From Franconibacter helveticus LMG 23732 (GTDB taxonomy: Bacteria; Pseudomonadota; Gammaproteobacteria; Enterobacterales; Enterobacteriaceae), in the NCBI RefSeq assembly GCF_000463115.2, contig NZ_AWFX01000007.1, positions 1 through 64,000 on the forward strand: 64,000 nucleotides of DNA, written 5' to 3'. Shown here piece after piece: positions 44,364 to 54,762 of this stretch. A model generated the notes under the pieces. The model saw only the letters and a program-made list of their open reading frames with translations, had not been told where the DNA came from and did no database searches. The first letter of the stretch is position 1. Each line of letters starts with the position of its first letter. A program made the translations under genes and the position numbers.

Positions 44364-45998
44364 ATGTCGTGGCAAACGCACACTGTTTTTAATCAACCCA
44401 TTCCCTTAAATAACAGCAACCTCTTTTTATCCGACGCCGCTCTGCGCGAGGCGGTAAACCGCGAAGGCGCAGGCTGGGACGCCGGGCTGCTCGCCAGTAT
44501 CGGCCAGCAGCTCGGCACAGCGGAATCGCTTGAGCTGGGACGGCTGGCGAATGCTAACCCGCCGGAACTGCTGCGCTACGACGCCAGCGGCGCGCGGCTG
44601 GACGATGTACGCTTTCACCCCGCCTGGCACCTGCTGATGCAAGGCTTGTGCACTAACCGGGTACACAACCTTCCCTGGACAGAAGAGGCGCGCCAGGGCG
44701 CGTTTGTCGCCCGCGCCGCGCGTTTCGTGCTGCATGCCCAGGTAGAAGCAGGCACGCTGTGCCCCATCACCATGACCTTCGCCGCCACGCCTTTACTGAA
44801 AACCGCGCTGCCTGCGCCGTTTCGCGACTGGCTAAAACCGCTGTTAAGCGACCGTTATGACTCCCATTTGCAGCCCGGCGCGCAGAAGCGCGGCCTGCTG
44901 ATTGGCATGGGCATGACGGAGAAACAAGGCGGTTCGGATGTGCTCAGCAATACCACCCGTGCAGAGCCGCTGGCGCGCCGCGGGCCTGAAGAGGCTTACC
45001 GGCTGGTAGGGCATAAGTGGTTCTTCTCAGTGCCGCAAAGCGATGCTCACCTGGTACTGGCGCAGGCGAAAGGCGGGCTCTCCTGCTTTTTCGTGCCCCG
45101 TCTCTTGCCGGACGGGCAGCGCAACGCGGTGCGCCTTGAGCGGTTAAAAGAGAAGCTCGGCAACCGCTCCAACGCCAGCAGCGAAGCGGAGTTTTTTGAC
45201 GCCACAGGCTGGCTGGTGGGCGAAGAGGGGGAAGGCGTAAGGCAGATCCTGAAAATGGGCGGGCTGACGCGCTTTGACTGCGCGCTCGGCAGCCATGGCC
45301 TGATGCGCCGTGCGCTTTCAGTCGCGCTTTATCATGCGCATCAGCGGCAGGCATTCGGCAAAAACCTCATCGAGCAACCGTTAATGCGCCAGGTTTTAGG
45401 GCGCATGGCGCTGCGGCTTGAAGGACAAACGGCGTTGCTGTTCCGCCTGGCGGGGGCGTGGGAAAAGCGCGGCGATGAGCGCGAAACGGCTTACTGCCGT
45501 CTCTTTACCCCTGCGGCGAAATACGCCGTTTGCAAAGGCGGCATTCCGTTTGTCGCCGAGGCGATGGAGGCGCTGGGCGGCATCGGCTACTGCGAAGAAA
45601 ACGAGCTGCCGCGACTTTACCGCGAAATGCCGGTCAACAGTATCTGGGAAGGCTCCGGCAATATCATGTGCCTTGATGTACTGCGCGTGCTTGCACGCCA
45701 TCCGGGGGCGCTTGAGATGCTGCATGCGGAATTTGATGAGGTGAAAGGACAAAACCGCCACTTTGATCGCGCCTGGCGACAGCTTCAGCAGCAGTTGCGC
45801 AAGCCGCAGGAGGCGGCCGGCAGGCTGTTGACCGGGCAGCTTTACGCGCTTGCCGCTGGCGCGCAGGTTTTGCGCCATCTGACGCCGCCGATAGCGGAGG
45901 CCTGGTGCCAGATGGCGCTGGATGTCCGTGGCGGCAACGTGCTCTCTGAACAGGTATTGAGCGATGTGCTGCTGCGCGCCACGGGCGGGGCGGGGTAA
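44364..45998 (+). CDS. aidB: Alkylation-response protein AidB (acyl-CoA dehydrogenase-like)
   Basis: AidB is a flavoprotein of the acyl-CoA dehydrogenase fold, induced by alkylation through Ada in E. coli, that binds DNA. The start MSWQTHTVFNQPIPLNNSNL has GGAGGGAG upstream, giving 544 residues (E. coli 541); a start 10 codons earlier is less likely. Conserved segments include MGMTEKQGGSDVLSNTTRAE, MGGLTRFDCALGSHGLMRRA and NSIWEGSGNIMCLDVLRVLA. It is convergent with the downstream chemoreceptor, with adjacent stops. Confidence 0.95.
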   Translation: MSWQTHTVFNQPIPLNNSNLFLSDAALREAVNREGAGWDAGLLASIGQQLGTAESLELGRLANANPPELLRYDASGARLDDVRFHPAWHLLMQGLCTNRVHNLPWTEEARQGAFVARAARFVLHAQVEAGTLCPITMTFAATPLLKTALPAPFRDWLKPLLSDRYDSHLQPGAQKRGLLIGMGMTEKQGGSDVLSNTTRAEPLARRGPEEAYRLVGHKWFFSVPQSDAHLVLAQAKGGLSCFFVPRLLPDGQRNAVRLERLKEKLGNRSNASSEAEFFDATGWLVGEEGEGVRQILKMGGLTRFDCALGSHGLMRRALSVALYHAHQRQAFGKNLIEQPLMRQVLGRMALRLEGQTALLFRLAGAWEKRGDERETAYCRLFTPAAKYAVCKGGIPFVAEAMEALGGIGYCEENELPRLYREMPVNSIWEGSGNIMCLDVLRVLARHPGALEMLHAEFDEVKGQNRHFDRAWRQLQQQLRKPQEAAGRLLTGQLYALAAGAQVLRHLTPPIAEAWCQMALDVRGGNVLSEQVLSDVLLRATGGAG

Positions 45999-47930
45999 TT
46001 ACCCCTTGAGATGAAAGAGGCTCACCAGCTCGTTAAGGTGATGGCCTTTTTCCCGTAGCGACTGCGCCGTCTGTTCGCTGCGGGAGACTCGCCCGGCATT
46101 GATGTGCGTCGCTTCGCCAATCTGCGCCATCGCGATGTTCACCTGGCCAATACCCGCAGACTGCTCGTGTGAAGCGTGGTTTATCTCGGTCACCAGCTGG
46201 TTAATCTGATCAATGCGGCCAATGATGGTTTCCATTGCCTGGCGCGTCTGTTCAGAAAGCTGGTGGCCTTCGCTCACTTTGCCGAGCGTGTCGCTGATAA
46301 GCTCATCAATTTCTTTTACCGCGTTGGCGCTGCGCGCCGCCAGCGCCCGCACTTCCTGCGCCACCACTGCAAAGCCTTTGCCATGTTCGCCTGCGCGCGC
46401 GGCTTCAACGGCGGCGTTTAACGCCAGAATATTGGTCTGGAAAGCAATCGACTCAATAACCTGCGTGATATCGGCGATGCGCTGCGACGCGACGCGAATC
46501 GCTTCCATAGTCACAACGGCATTACCGACGGTCTCGCCGCCTTCATGCACCGCGTGCGAGGCTTCTTTCACCAGGCTTTGCGTCTGCGCCATGTTTGCCG
46601 CGTTTTGCTGTACGGTGGCGGCGAGCTGTTCCATGCTGGCGGAAGTCTCTTCCACACTGCTTGCCTGCTTGTTGATTTGCTCGCTGATCTCTTCGCTGTC
46701 GGCAGCAAGCGTGGTGGTGCCCTGACGGATATCGCCCGCGGCGTCGCGCACTTTGCTGACTATCTCCTGAAGCCCGTTGCCAATGCCGTTCAGCGCCTGA
46801 ATCAGCTGGCCGACCTCATCATGACGCCTGGTCTGAATAGCGGAACGCAGATCGCCCGCAGCATACTGCTGCGCCAGCGCTATTGCTTCGCGCAGCGGCG
46901 CGGTCAACAGGCGGCGGGTCATCCAGACAAAGGCGGCGGCAAAAAGCAGAGAGATGACGATGCCGGCAGCCAGGAACTGATTACGCAGCGTCGTTACGCT
47001 TGCCAGCAGCACCGCTTTATCCGCTTCGCCAACGATAACCCAGTTCCAGCCGGGCAGATGGGTGAAGCTCATAATCACTTTACGGCCCTGAGCGTTTGTG
47101 CGCTCCAGCGTGCCTGTTTCCTCTTTTAACAGCGTTTGCTGGATGGCTTGCGGCCACTGCGGCAGCTGGCCCTCCTGTTTGCTGTGAAAGAGGAACTGGC
47201 CGTAGTTTTTACCGGCCGCGCCGTTCAGCACATAGAAATGGCCACTGTCGCCCAGGCGGCGGTTAAGGATCTTTTCACGCATCACTTGCCAGGAGTCAGT
47301 GATATCCACGCCGACAAACAGAATCGCGATAACGTCGCCTGTGGCATCTTTTACCGGCTGGTACTGCGTGATGTAGCGCTTGCCGAAAAGCGAGGCCAGA
47401 CCACGGTAAACCTCGCCGCGGCGAGCGTTAGCGAAGGCGGGGCTTTCGCGATCGAGTTGCGTGCCGATAGCGCGCTCGCCATTTTCTTTACGAAGCGAGG
47501 TGGCTACGCGCACAAAATCATCGCCGCTGCGAACAAACAGCGTGGCGATGGCTCCGGTGCGCGCCAGAAAGTCATCGGGCAGGGCGTTGTTTTCATGCAG
47601 CGAAACGTCCGCGCCTTTCAGCATCGGCACGCTGATGCCGTTAATGGTTTGCGGCTGGCTGGCGTCACGCGTAAGGGGCTGCGGCAGAAAACTGTTGAAC
47701 AGCGTGGTGTAGCTCGCCACTTCGGCATTTAAGCTGCTGTCGAACATCTGCACCATATCTACCACGCTGGTTGTCTGATTATGCAAATCTTCAGTAGCCA
47801 GCGCTTCCAGCTGTTGGCTGGCTTTATGGCTTAAAGCGAGCGTAAAGAGAAGAAAAAGCAGGGCAACGGCAAGACCGGTCAGCAATGAGAGCTTCGCGCC
47901 AAGCCCCCAACGGCGAAAAAAAAGTGTCAT
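45999..47930 (-). CDS. Methyl-accepting chemotaxis protein, Cache type
   Basis: This 643-residue chemoreceptor has an N-terminal membrane helix (~13-32). A long periplasmic region (~33-315) follows, with a Cache 3-Cache 2 style layout ([54 protein letters not shown]). A second helix (~317-340), a HAMP domain and the signalling domain with the invariant hairpin region [20 protein letters not shown] come next. No C-terminal NWETF CheR-docking peptide is present (it ends LFHLKG). The ligand is unknown. A FliA-type promoter lies upstream. E. coli has no receptor gene here. Confidence 0.9.
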   Translation of the reverse strand: MTLFFRRWGLGAKLSLLTGLAVALLFLLFTLALSHKASQQLEALATEDLHNQTTSVVDMVQMFDSSLNAEVASYTTLFNSFLPQPLTRDASQPQTINGISVPMLKGADVSLHENNALPDDFLARTGAIATLFVRSGDDFVRVATSLRKENGERAIGTQLDRESPAFANARRGEVYRGLASLFGKRYITQYQPVKDATGDVIAILFVGVDITDSWQVMREKILNRRLGDSGHFYVLNGAAGKNYGQFLFHSKQEGQLPQWPQAIQQTLLKEETGTLERTNAQGRKVIMSFTHLPGWNWVIVGEADKAVLLASVTTLRNQFLAAGIVISLLFAAAFVWMTRRLLTAPLREAIALAQQYAAGDLRSAIQTRRHDEVGQLIQALNGIGNGLQEIVSKVRDAAGDIRQGTTTLAADSEEISEQINKQASSVEETSASMEQLAATVQQNAANMAQTQSLVKEASHAVHEGGETVGNAVVTMEAIRVASQRIADITQVIESIAFQTNILALNAAVEAARAGEHGKGFAVVAQEVRALAARSANAVKEIDELISDTLGKVSEGHQLSEQTRQAMETIIGRIDQINQLVTEINHASHEQSAGIGQVNIAMAQIGEATHINAGRVSRSEQTAQSLREKGHHLNELVSLFHLKG

Positions 47931-47964
47931 AAACGAGCCTGTTATTGGTAAGGGGGTGGCTCGT

Positions 47965-47991
47965 TCAACGGCAGCGCGCGGTTAATATTTA
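47965..47991 (-). promoter_or_regulatory. Putative FliA (sigma-28) promoter of chemoreceptor gene
   Basis: On the minus strand, TAAA is followed 15 nt later by GCCGTTGA, six of eight positions of the sigma-28 -10 GCCGATAA, ending 35 nt before the receptor start. Spacing is exactly the consensus. Confidence 0.6.
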
Positions 47992-48081
47992 TTAATCAAA
48001 TGTAACTATTTATTTCTGCGAATAATGATTCAGATCATTGCGTGAGGAAAAAATCGTCAATAAATGACGAGATATTCCCCA

Positions 48082-48357
48082 TCAGGCATAAATAATGGCC
48101 TGCGCCTGCCAGCTGTCGGCGCGCAGGGTTTCGTGCATCTGCACGATGCGATAATAAGAAGCGCCTTGCTCATCGGCTTTCCAGGCAATAAGGCGTTCGA
48201 CATCCTGCGGGCTGCCGACGACTTCGCTCACGGAAATGGTGCCGATTTCACTCAGGCCGGTAACGCGATCGGCGCTGGCGTTTTCCGCCGACTGGGCGGA
48301 GGTGGTGATAAGCCCTACCGAGAGCAGCAGGGAAGTCAAAGCAAGCGATTGTTTCAT
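48082..48357 (-). CDS. yjfN: DUF1471 periplasmic protein YjfN
   Basis: This small secreted protein of 91 residues has a signal peptide (MKQSLALTSLLLSVGLITTSAQSA, ~1-24). A single DUF1471 domain (YhcN family) follows, with GLSEIGTISVSEVVGSP and KADEQGASYYRIVQMHET, ending AIIYA. Paralogues are tied to stress responses and biofilm; the precise role of YjfN is not known. Gene order aidB - (chemoreceptor) - yjfN - bsmA - yjfP is as in E. coli apart from the receptor. Confidence 0.85.
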   Translation of the reverse strand: MKQSLALTSLLLSVGLITTSAQSAENASADRVTGLSEIGTISVSEVVGSPQDVERLIAWKADEQGASYYRIVQMHETLRADSWQAQAIIYA

Positions 48358-48499
48358 TATCGTCTCCTCACATTACCCTGTCCGGGCAGGGCATTCCTTC
48401 GCGTTCGGGTCCTGATCCTTCAGGCTTACCAGGAGATAATTGTGCACAAGTAACGATCAACGTACGCAAGGCAGTGTAAATTTGCTTAATTACTGTTGA

Positions 48500-48808
48500 T
48501 TAGGGGCCTTTACGAAACAAAATGGCCTGGCCATACCAGCGGCCCGGCACCACGGTTTCGTCGTTAACCAGCACCTGATAATAATCCGCTTTCGCCGCCG
48601 CCGCTTTTTCGCGTAATTCCCGCAGGCTGTCGTCAGGCGAACCACGCTCAAGCGAGGTAACTGTGCCGATTTTTACCAGCCCCTGAGTCTGGTTACGCTG
48701 AATTTCCTGCGGCTGGTCCGTAACCGGCGGCGCAGGTTGCGGCGTGCCCTGTAGTGCGCTGCACGCGCTCAGCGTAAAAATCAGCAAAAGGGGTACGATT
48801 CGTTGCAT
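48500..48808 (-). CDS. bsmA: DUF1471 lipoprotein BsmA (YjfO)
   Basis: BsmA is a lipoprotein linked in E. coli to biofilm stress and motility. I take the ATG at 48808, with AAGAG 6 nt upstream; an ATG two codons earlier is possible. The 102 residues have a lipoprotein signal (LLLIFTLSACSAL), a Pro-rich linker and a DUF1471 domain containing VKIGTVTSLERGSPDDSLRE and ADYYQVLVNDETVVPGRWYG. It is on the minus strand like yjfN and divergent from yjfP. Confidence 0.86.
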   Translation of the reverse strand: MQRIVPLLLIFTLSACSALQGTPQPAPPVTDQPQEIQRNQTQGLVKIGTVTSLERGSPDDSLRELREKAAAAKADYYQVLVNDETVVPGRWYGQAILFRKGP

Positions 48809-49018
48809 CACCATCTCTTTAACCTGATAGCCTTAGTGTAGTTGGGGACAAACGGAAAGCGTGTGGCAGCTTCCCGTTCTGTTATCTCTGGCGCGCTTTT
48901 TGTCGGCGCCCGTGTCAAAAGCGTAATGTATATCTCACACCGTTGCCTGATTGACTGGCCGGCTTTACAGAACAAAAAACGTCCATAAGCGCTTTTATAG
49001 TATGAAAGGGATGAATTT

Positions 49019-49747
49019 ATGATGATTGAAATCACATCAGAAAGGTTGGGCGCAGGCGAAGTGCTTCATGCCACTCCTGCCGGAAAAGGGCGTCATCCTC
49101 TTCCCACCGTAGTGTTTTATCATGGCTTTGCATCATCAAAAACGGTTTACAGCTACTTTGCTGTGGCGCTGGCGCAGGCAGGTTTTCGGGTGATCATGCC
49201 CGATGCGCCGGAGCACGGCGCGCGTTTTACTGGCGATGCGGCAGGCCGCATTCAGCGTTTCTGGCCCATCCTTCACGGCAATTTAACGGAGTATCCGGCG
49301 TTGCGGGATGCCCTGTTTGCTGAAGATCTGGTGGCAGATGGACGACTGGCGGTAGGCGGCGCCTCTATGGGCGGCATGACGGCGCTGGGCATTATGGCGC
49401 GTTACCCTGAGGTGCGTTGCGTCGCCTCGTTGATGGGCTCCGCTTATTACGGGTCGCTTTCAAAAACGCTTTTCCCGCCTGCGGAAAATAGCGCCGGCGT
49501 GCTGGCGTCCCTCGCGGACTATGAGGCCAGCCAGCAACTGGCGAACCTCTCTAACAGGCCGCTCTTTTTGTGGCATGGCGAGGAAGATGACGTTGTGCCT
49601 GCGGTTGAAAGCTTCCGTTTGCAGCATGCGCTGGCGCGCGAGGGGCTGAATAAAAACCTCACCTGCGTATGGGAGGCGGGAGTAAAACATCGCATCACGC
49701 CGCTGGCGCTGGAGTCCGCCACAGGTTTTTTCTTACAGCATCTGTAA
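49019..49747 (+). CDS. yjfP: Alpha/beta-hydrolase esterase YjfP
   Basis: This carboxylesterase-type alpha/beta hydrolase has 242 residues. The nucleophile elbow GASMGGMTALG (Ser ~117), the oxyanion-region HGFASSKTVYSYF, and the late Asp/His region WHGEEDDVVPA ... HRITP support a catalytic triad. In E. coli the protein hydrolyses short acyl esters. It is a few residues shorter than E. coli YjfP (249), with a gap after FPPAENS. AAGGG lies 8 nt before the first ATG; the second codon is also ATG. Confidence 0.92.
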   Translation: MMIEITSERLGAGEVLHATPAGKGRHPLPTVVFYHGFASSKTVYSYFAVALAQAGFRVIMPDAPEHGARFTGDAAGRIQRFWPILHGNLTEYPALRDALFAEDLVADGRLAVGGASMGGMTALGIMARYPEVRCVASLMGSAYYGSLSKTLFPPAENSAGVLASLADYEASQQLANLSNRPLFLWHGEEDDVVPAVESFRLQHALAREGLNKNLTCVWEAGVKHRITPLALESATGFFLQHL

Positions 49748-49753
49748 ACCAGG

Positions 49754-49778
49754 AAAAAGCCCCCGGAGCGGGGGCAAA
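49754..49778 (-). terminator. Terminator for the yjfY transcript
   Basis: The stem GCCCCC / GGGGGC with a 5-nt loop has A-runs on the plus strand, so the minus-strand transcript ends in CUUUUU. It lies 83 bp past the yjfY stop and 12 bp after the convergent yjfP stop. Confidence 0.7.
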
Positions 49779-49860
49779 AGGTTTATGGCTATTTCGTTGT
49801 GGTTATCCTGGTGGAAAGCGAACCATACCGTTTTGGCATCGTTATAAATTAGCTGCCTGA

Positions 49861-50085
49861 TCACGGCTCAACGGGCGCTGCCGCCTCTGCTTTTATCAAC
49901 TCTGCTTCGTTAAATGCACGTTGCGCAGTCTCGTCGCCAGCAGCGCGGTTATGGTTGATATAAATAACGCCCAGGCTGTGCACGTCATCCATATTTCGGG
50001 CCATCGGCCCCTGGACTTCTATCGCTGCGGTTGCGCTTGCGGCAGGAATAAGCGCAGCCAGCAGAATGAATGTGAAGGTTTTCAT
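49861..50085 (-). CDS. yjfY: Shortened DUF1471 protein YjfY
   Basis: This 74-residue secreted protein has a signal peptide (~1-20) followed by the first half of a DUF1471 domain (AIEVQGPMARNMDDVHSLGV, then IYINHNRAAGDETAQ). The expected second half (GAxYY... to a final IY) is missing; the protein ends in an Ala/Pro-rich AEAAAPVEP. No other frame downstream restores a clear DUF1471 C-terminus. It may be a degraded gene or a genuinely short variant. It sits just before rpsF as E. coli yjfY does, but the ula genes that lie between yjfP and yjfY in E. coli are absent. Confidence 0.7.
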   Translation of the reverse strand: MKTFTFILLAALIPAASATAAIEVQGPMARNMDDVHSLGVIYINHNRAAGDETAQRAFNEAELIKAEAAAPVEP

Positions 50086-50297
50086 AAGTACGCTCCACTA
50101 CAGCTCATTAATTACGTTTGGTTTATTCCTCCTTTGTTTAATGACCCTTACAAAAAGTGTAATGCTACTTTGGCGTTTAAAAAGTGACCATTTTTGAACA
50201 ACTCCAACAAAAAACAGCGGCGAATGAAGATTAAAGGAGCGAAATCAGCACGTTGGACACGCGTTAACCAGCGCGGGCAATTAATTGCGCGATTGCC

Positions 50298-50326
50298 TTG
50301 AGTTTACGAAGGGGCGCAAGTAGAAT
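50298..50326 (+). promoter_or_regulatory. rpsF operon promoter
   Basis: A -35 TTGAGT and a -10 TAGAAT are separated by 17 nt, about 100 nt before rpsF. Position and sequence fit the ribosomal protein operon promoter of enterobacteria. Confidence 0.65.
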
Positions 50327-50365
50327 GACGCGTCAATTTTTCAGCCGCCCTTTAACACGTTCCTT

Positions 50366-50400
50366 GCCTCCCCGGGCCGCGGCTGACCCAGACAGGAGGC
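50366..50400 (+). ncRNA. Probable S6:S18 leader (autoregulatory hairpin)
   Basis: The outer stem GCCTCC / GGAGGC encloses a GC-rich bulge with a CCG motif (CGGGCCGCGGCTG) in the 5' UTR of rpsF. The S6:S18 complex is known to bind a CCG-containing bulge in such leaders and repress translation; assignment here is by position and shape. Confidence 0.5.
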
Positions 50401-50407
50401 TGAATAA

Positions 50408-50821
<414 letters not shown>

Positions 50822-50827
50822 TTACTG

Positions 50828-51374
<547 letters not shown>

Positions 51375-51403
51375 TCGGTCACGGTCCATTAATACGACTT
51401 TGA

Positions 51404-51865
<462 letters not shown>

Positions 51866-51887
51866 GTTTTTATTCGCCATTACGTAA

Positions 51888-51920
51888 AGACGCCGGCCTT
51901 GCGCCGGCGTTTTGCTTTTT
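51888..51920 (+). terminator. rpsF operon terminator
   Basis: The stem CGCCGGC / GCCGGCG with a CTTGC loop is followed by a TTTTGCTTTTT tract. Confidence 0.88.
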
Positions 51921-52028
51921 ATTTCCCGGCTAACGGATCTGCCTCCCGCTTTGGCTCTGGTATGGTAGCTATTTTTTGCGCATTCCTTAATAATAAAATG
52001 AAACGCAATTTTATCTTTGGGATGTGCC

Positions 52029-52958
52029 ATGGAAACCGCGCTTCAGGCCCCGCTCTTTGCCCGTAAAAATGTTGCTTATGCTGGCGCCACGCTCTGTTGT
52101 CTGCTGTGGGGCAGCTCTTATCCCGCTATTAAAAGCGGATACGAACTTTTTCAAATAGCCACTGACGATATCCCTTCTAAGGTGGTGTTCGCAGGCTATC
52201 GCTTCCTGTTTGCCGGGCTGTTGTTACTGCTTTTCGCGCTGGCGCAGCGCAAACCCATCGCCAGGCTTAGCTCGCATCAGTACGGTCAGCTTGCTCTGCT
52301 GGGCCTGACGCAAACCTCTATTCAGTATCTCTTTTTCTACATAGGACTGGCTTTCACCACTGGCGTGAAAGGGTCGATCATGAACGCCACCGGCACCTTC
52401 TTCAGCGTGTTGCTGGCGCATTTTATCTACCAGAACGACAGGCTGAGCTATAACAAAACGCTGGGCTGCATTCTTGGGTTCGCAGGCGTCATGCTGGTGA
52501 ACTTCAACCATTCGCTGGTGGATTTTACTTTTGTCTGGACGGGCGATGGTTTCGTGGTGCTGGCGGCATTTATCCTTTCAGCGGCCACGCTTTACGGTAA
52601 GCGAATTTCACAGACCGTCGATCCGACGGTCATGACGGGCTGGCAGCTGGCATTCGGCGGCGGCGTGCTGGTGGCGGGCGGCTATCTGACAGGCGGCACG
52701 CTGGAACTGCATAGCCTGAAAGCGGCTCTGGTGCTGGGGTATCTGACGCTGCTTTCGTCTGTCGCGTTCGCTTTATGGAGCGTGTTACTCAAGCACAACC
52801 GCGTCAGCATGATAGCGCCGTTCAACTTTGTGGTGCCGATTGCGGGAACGGTGCTCTCCGCCATTTTCCTCGGCGAAAATATCTTCGACATTAAATACGC
52901 CATCGCGCTGGTGCTGGTCTGTTCGGGGATCTGGTGGGTAAATAAAAGAAACGCTTAA
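52029..52958 (+). CDS. EamA/DMT-family transporter
   Basis: This inner-membrane permease of the drug/metabolite transporter superfamily has 309 residues, ten predicted helices and two EamA repeats (AGATLCCLLWGSSYPAIKSG near the start; GDGFVVLAAFILSAATLYGK in the second half). The substrate is unknown. The ATG at 52029, with TTGGGA upstream, is preferred over a TTG four codons earlier. E. coli has no such gene between rplI and ytfB, so it is an accessory gene of this lineage. It ends at a terminator shared with convergent ytfB. Confidence 0.85.
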   Translation: METALQAPLFARKNVAYAGATLCCLLWGSSYPAIKSGYELFQIATDDIPSKVVFAGYRFLFAGLLLLLFALAQRKPIARLSSHQYGQLALLGLTQTSIQYLFFYIGLAFTTGVKGSIMNATGTFFSVLLAHFIYQNDRLSYNKTLGCILGFAGVMLVNFNHSLVDFTFVWTGDGFVVLAAFILSAATLYGKRISQTVDPTVMTGWQLAFGGGVLVAGGYLTGGTLELHSLKAALVLGYLTLLSSVAFALWSVLLKHNRVSMIAPFNFVVPIAGTVLSAIFLGENIFDIKYAIALVLVCSGIWWVNKRNA

Positions 52959-52963
52959 AAGAA

Positions 52964-52990
52964 GGGCCGGGCAGGATCGCCCGGCTTTTA
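52964..52990 (+). terminator. Terminator between transporter and ytfB
   Basis: A perfect stem GCCGGGC / GCCCGGC is followed by TTTTAC, ending just before the convergent ytfB stop. Confidence 0.75.
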
Positions 52991-52994
52991 CGCA

Positions 52995-53612
52995 TTACCG
53001 CACGCGAATAAAGCTGCCGTCCGGCTGCCGGGTAAACAACACTTGCTGGTTCTCAGACACATCAATGGTCAGCGCCGTCACCACGCCGCTGGCATTCTGG
53101 CGTACCTGCACCATCTGGCCGGTTTGCAGATTGCTCAGCGGTTTGCCTTCGCCCTCAACCTTCGCCATGGCGTAAATGTCGGTAGCCGGGAGGTTATGGT
53201 CGCGAAAAAGCTGCGCCAGGGTTTTGCCTGACTCCACGCGGTAGCTGCGCCATTGCTGATCGATATCGCTGTTATTGGCCTGGAAGGGCTGTTCCGCCTG
53301 GTTACCGGCAGGCGCAGGCTCCTGCACCGGCTGCGGTTCCACGGGCTGGTTTTGCGGCGCGCTGGCGGGCGGATTAACCAGCTCCGCCTGCATCGGCGCC
53401 TGAGACGAGGAGCGAATATCAAGCTCGGCGTCGCGTGTTACCGGGGTTGCGGTTTCCTGCGGCGATGGCCAGAGAAAGCAGATAATAATCACCACGGCGG
53501 CGAGAATAATGCCGCGGCGATGCAAAGGCGGCAGAGGATCCATAATCCGCAGCCGGTCCGGTGCGTGCCAAATCCGCGCCAGGGTGGGTTTAAAGGCGAA
53601 TCGTCCAGGCAT
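52995..53612 (-). CDS. ytfB: Cell-division-associated protein YtfB (OapA domain)
   Basis: The 205-residue membrane protein has a basic cytoplasmic N-terminus and one span (GIILAAVVIIICFLWPS, ~34-50). A Pro/Gln-rich periplasmic linker (~60-115) leads to a C-terminal OapA/LysM-like domain (WRSYRVESGKTLAQLFRDHN ... GQMVQVRQN). E. coli YtfB localises to the septum and binds peptidoglycan glycans. It is divergent from fklB, as in E. coli. Confidence 0.92.
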   Translation of the reverse strand: MPGRFAFKPTLARIWHAPDRLRIMDPLPPLHRRGIILAAVVIIICFLWPSPQETATPVTRDAELDIRSSSQAPMQAELVNPPASAPQNQPVEPQPVQEPAPAGNQAEQPFQANNSDIDQQWRSYRVESGKTLAQLFRDHNLPATDIYAMAKVEGEGKPLSNLQTGQMVQVRQNASGVVTALTIDVSENQQVLFTRQPDGSFIRVR

Positions 53613-53852
53613 GCTTTCCTCCCGTTTTGCTCATCGCGCTGTCGCCTGCGCAAGTGTATCCAGTATAGTTGCCTAACTGCTTGATGCCTGTGGCAATGTC
53701 ATCTTTCGTGATTTCAGCGTCGTAATGCAGACGTCCGGGCGCTATTGTTTCTGTTTCTCTGTAATTTGTCATCTTTCCGACGGAAAGTTTTACCCTGAGT
53801 GGCTGGGCTGCTATGCTGCGCGGAATTTTTTCACTTCATGAAAGGAAAAACC

Positions 53853-54473
53853 ATGACGACCCCTTCTTTTGACACCATCGAGTCGCAAGCAAGTTACGGT
53901 ATTGGTCTGCAAGTTGGTCAGCAACTGCGTGAATCTGGCCTGGAAGGGCTGATGCCGGAAGCGCTGCTGGCGGGCCTGCGTGACGCGCTGGAAGGGAATC
54001 AGCCTGTCGTGCCGGTAGACGTAGTGCACCGCGCGCTGCGTGAAATTCATGAACGCGCCGATGCGGTGCGTCGCGAGCGCCAGAAAGCGCTGGCAGTGGA
54101 AGGCGAAAAGTATCTGGAAGAGAACCGCCAGCGTGAAGGCGTGAACAGCACCGAATCCGGTCTGCAATTCCGCGTTATCACCCAGGGCGAAGGTCCGATC
54201 CCGTCCCGTAAAGATCACGTTCGCGTGCACTATACCGGCAAGCTTATCGACGGCACCGTGTTCGACAGCTCCGTCGCGCGCGGCGAGCCGGCAGAATTCC
54301 CGGTAAGCGGCGTTATCGCCGGCTGGATTGAAGCGCTGACCCTGATGCCGGTCGGTTCGAAGTGGGAGCTGGCTATCCCGTATAACCTCGCCTACGGCGA
54401 GCGCGGCGCGGGTGCTTCCATTCCGCCGTTCAGCACGCTGATATTCGAAGTGGAATTGCTGGAAATCCTGTAA
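53853..54473 (+). CDS. fklB: FKBP-type peptidyl-prolyl isomerase FklB
   Basis: FklB is a cytoplasmic FKBP22-type isomerase. The 206 residues equal E. coli FklB and start [20 protein letters not shown], preceded by AAAGGAA. The N-terminal dimerisation domain (~1-95) is followed by the FKBP domain with [40 protein letters not shown] and [18 protein letters not shown]. Confidence 0.97.
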   Translation: MTTPSFDTIESQASYGIGLQVGQQLRESGLEGLMPEALLAGLRDALEGNQPVVPVDVVHRALREIHERADAVRRERQKALAVEGEKYLEENRQREGVNSTESGLQFRVITQGEGPIPSRKDHVRVHYTGKLIDGTVFDSSVARGEPAEFPVSGVIAGWIEALTLMPVGSKWELAIPYNLAYGERGAGASIPPFSTLIFEVELLEIL

Positions 54474-54481
54474 AGGAAACC

Positions 54482-54512
54482 ACAACCCCCGCTTCGGCGG
54501 GGGTTTTGTTTA
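54482..54512 (+). terminator. fklB terminator
   Basis: The stem AACCCCCGC / GCGGGGGTT with a TTCG tetraloop is followed by TTGTTT. Confidence 0.85.
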
Positions 54513-54733
54513 TAGCAAGACAGAAAAACGCGCGATTATTCTGGCCAGGTAAATAAGCATGGCATTTTTGTGATGCGTTTCGCGGCTTGAAAGTGATTTG
54601 ACACTCATTTTAAACATATATTTAACATTGCATTTAAAACCCAGTATTCAACCTTCCGGTTCTTACCTAATATCGATGATGTTTTGCGAAAGACATCGTC
54701 TCTTCAACGCGTATATAGAGGCCAGCAGAGCCT

Positions 54734-54746
54734 GAACAACACAACA
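54734..54746 (+). promoter_or_regulatory. CA-rich segment in cycA leader, possible GcvB target
   Basis: GAACAACACAACA lies 17-29 nt before the cycA start, just ahead of the AGGA ribosome site. GcvB sRNA represses E. coli cycA by pairing through its G/U-rich region with CA-rich leaders, so this is a plausible site. Confidence 0.45.
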
Positions 54747-54762
54747 GGTACAGGAAATAAAC

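Noticed and set aside
48808..49035. 75-codon minus-strand frame between bsmA and yjfP
   Set aside because: It crosses the divergent promoter region, has unusual composition and overlaps the start of yjfP.
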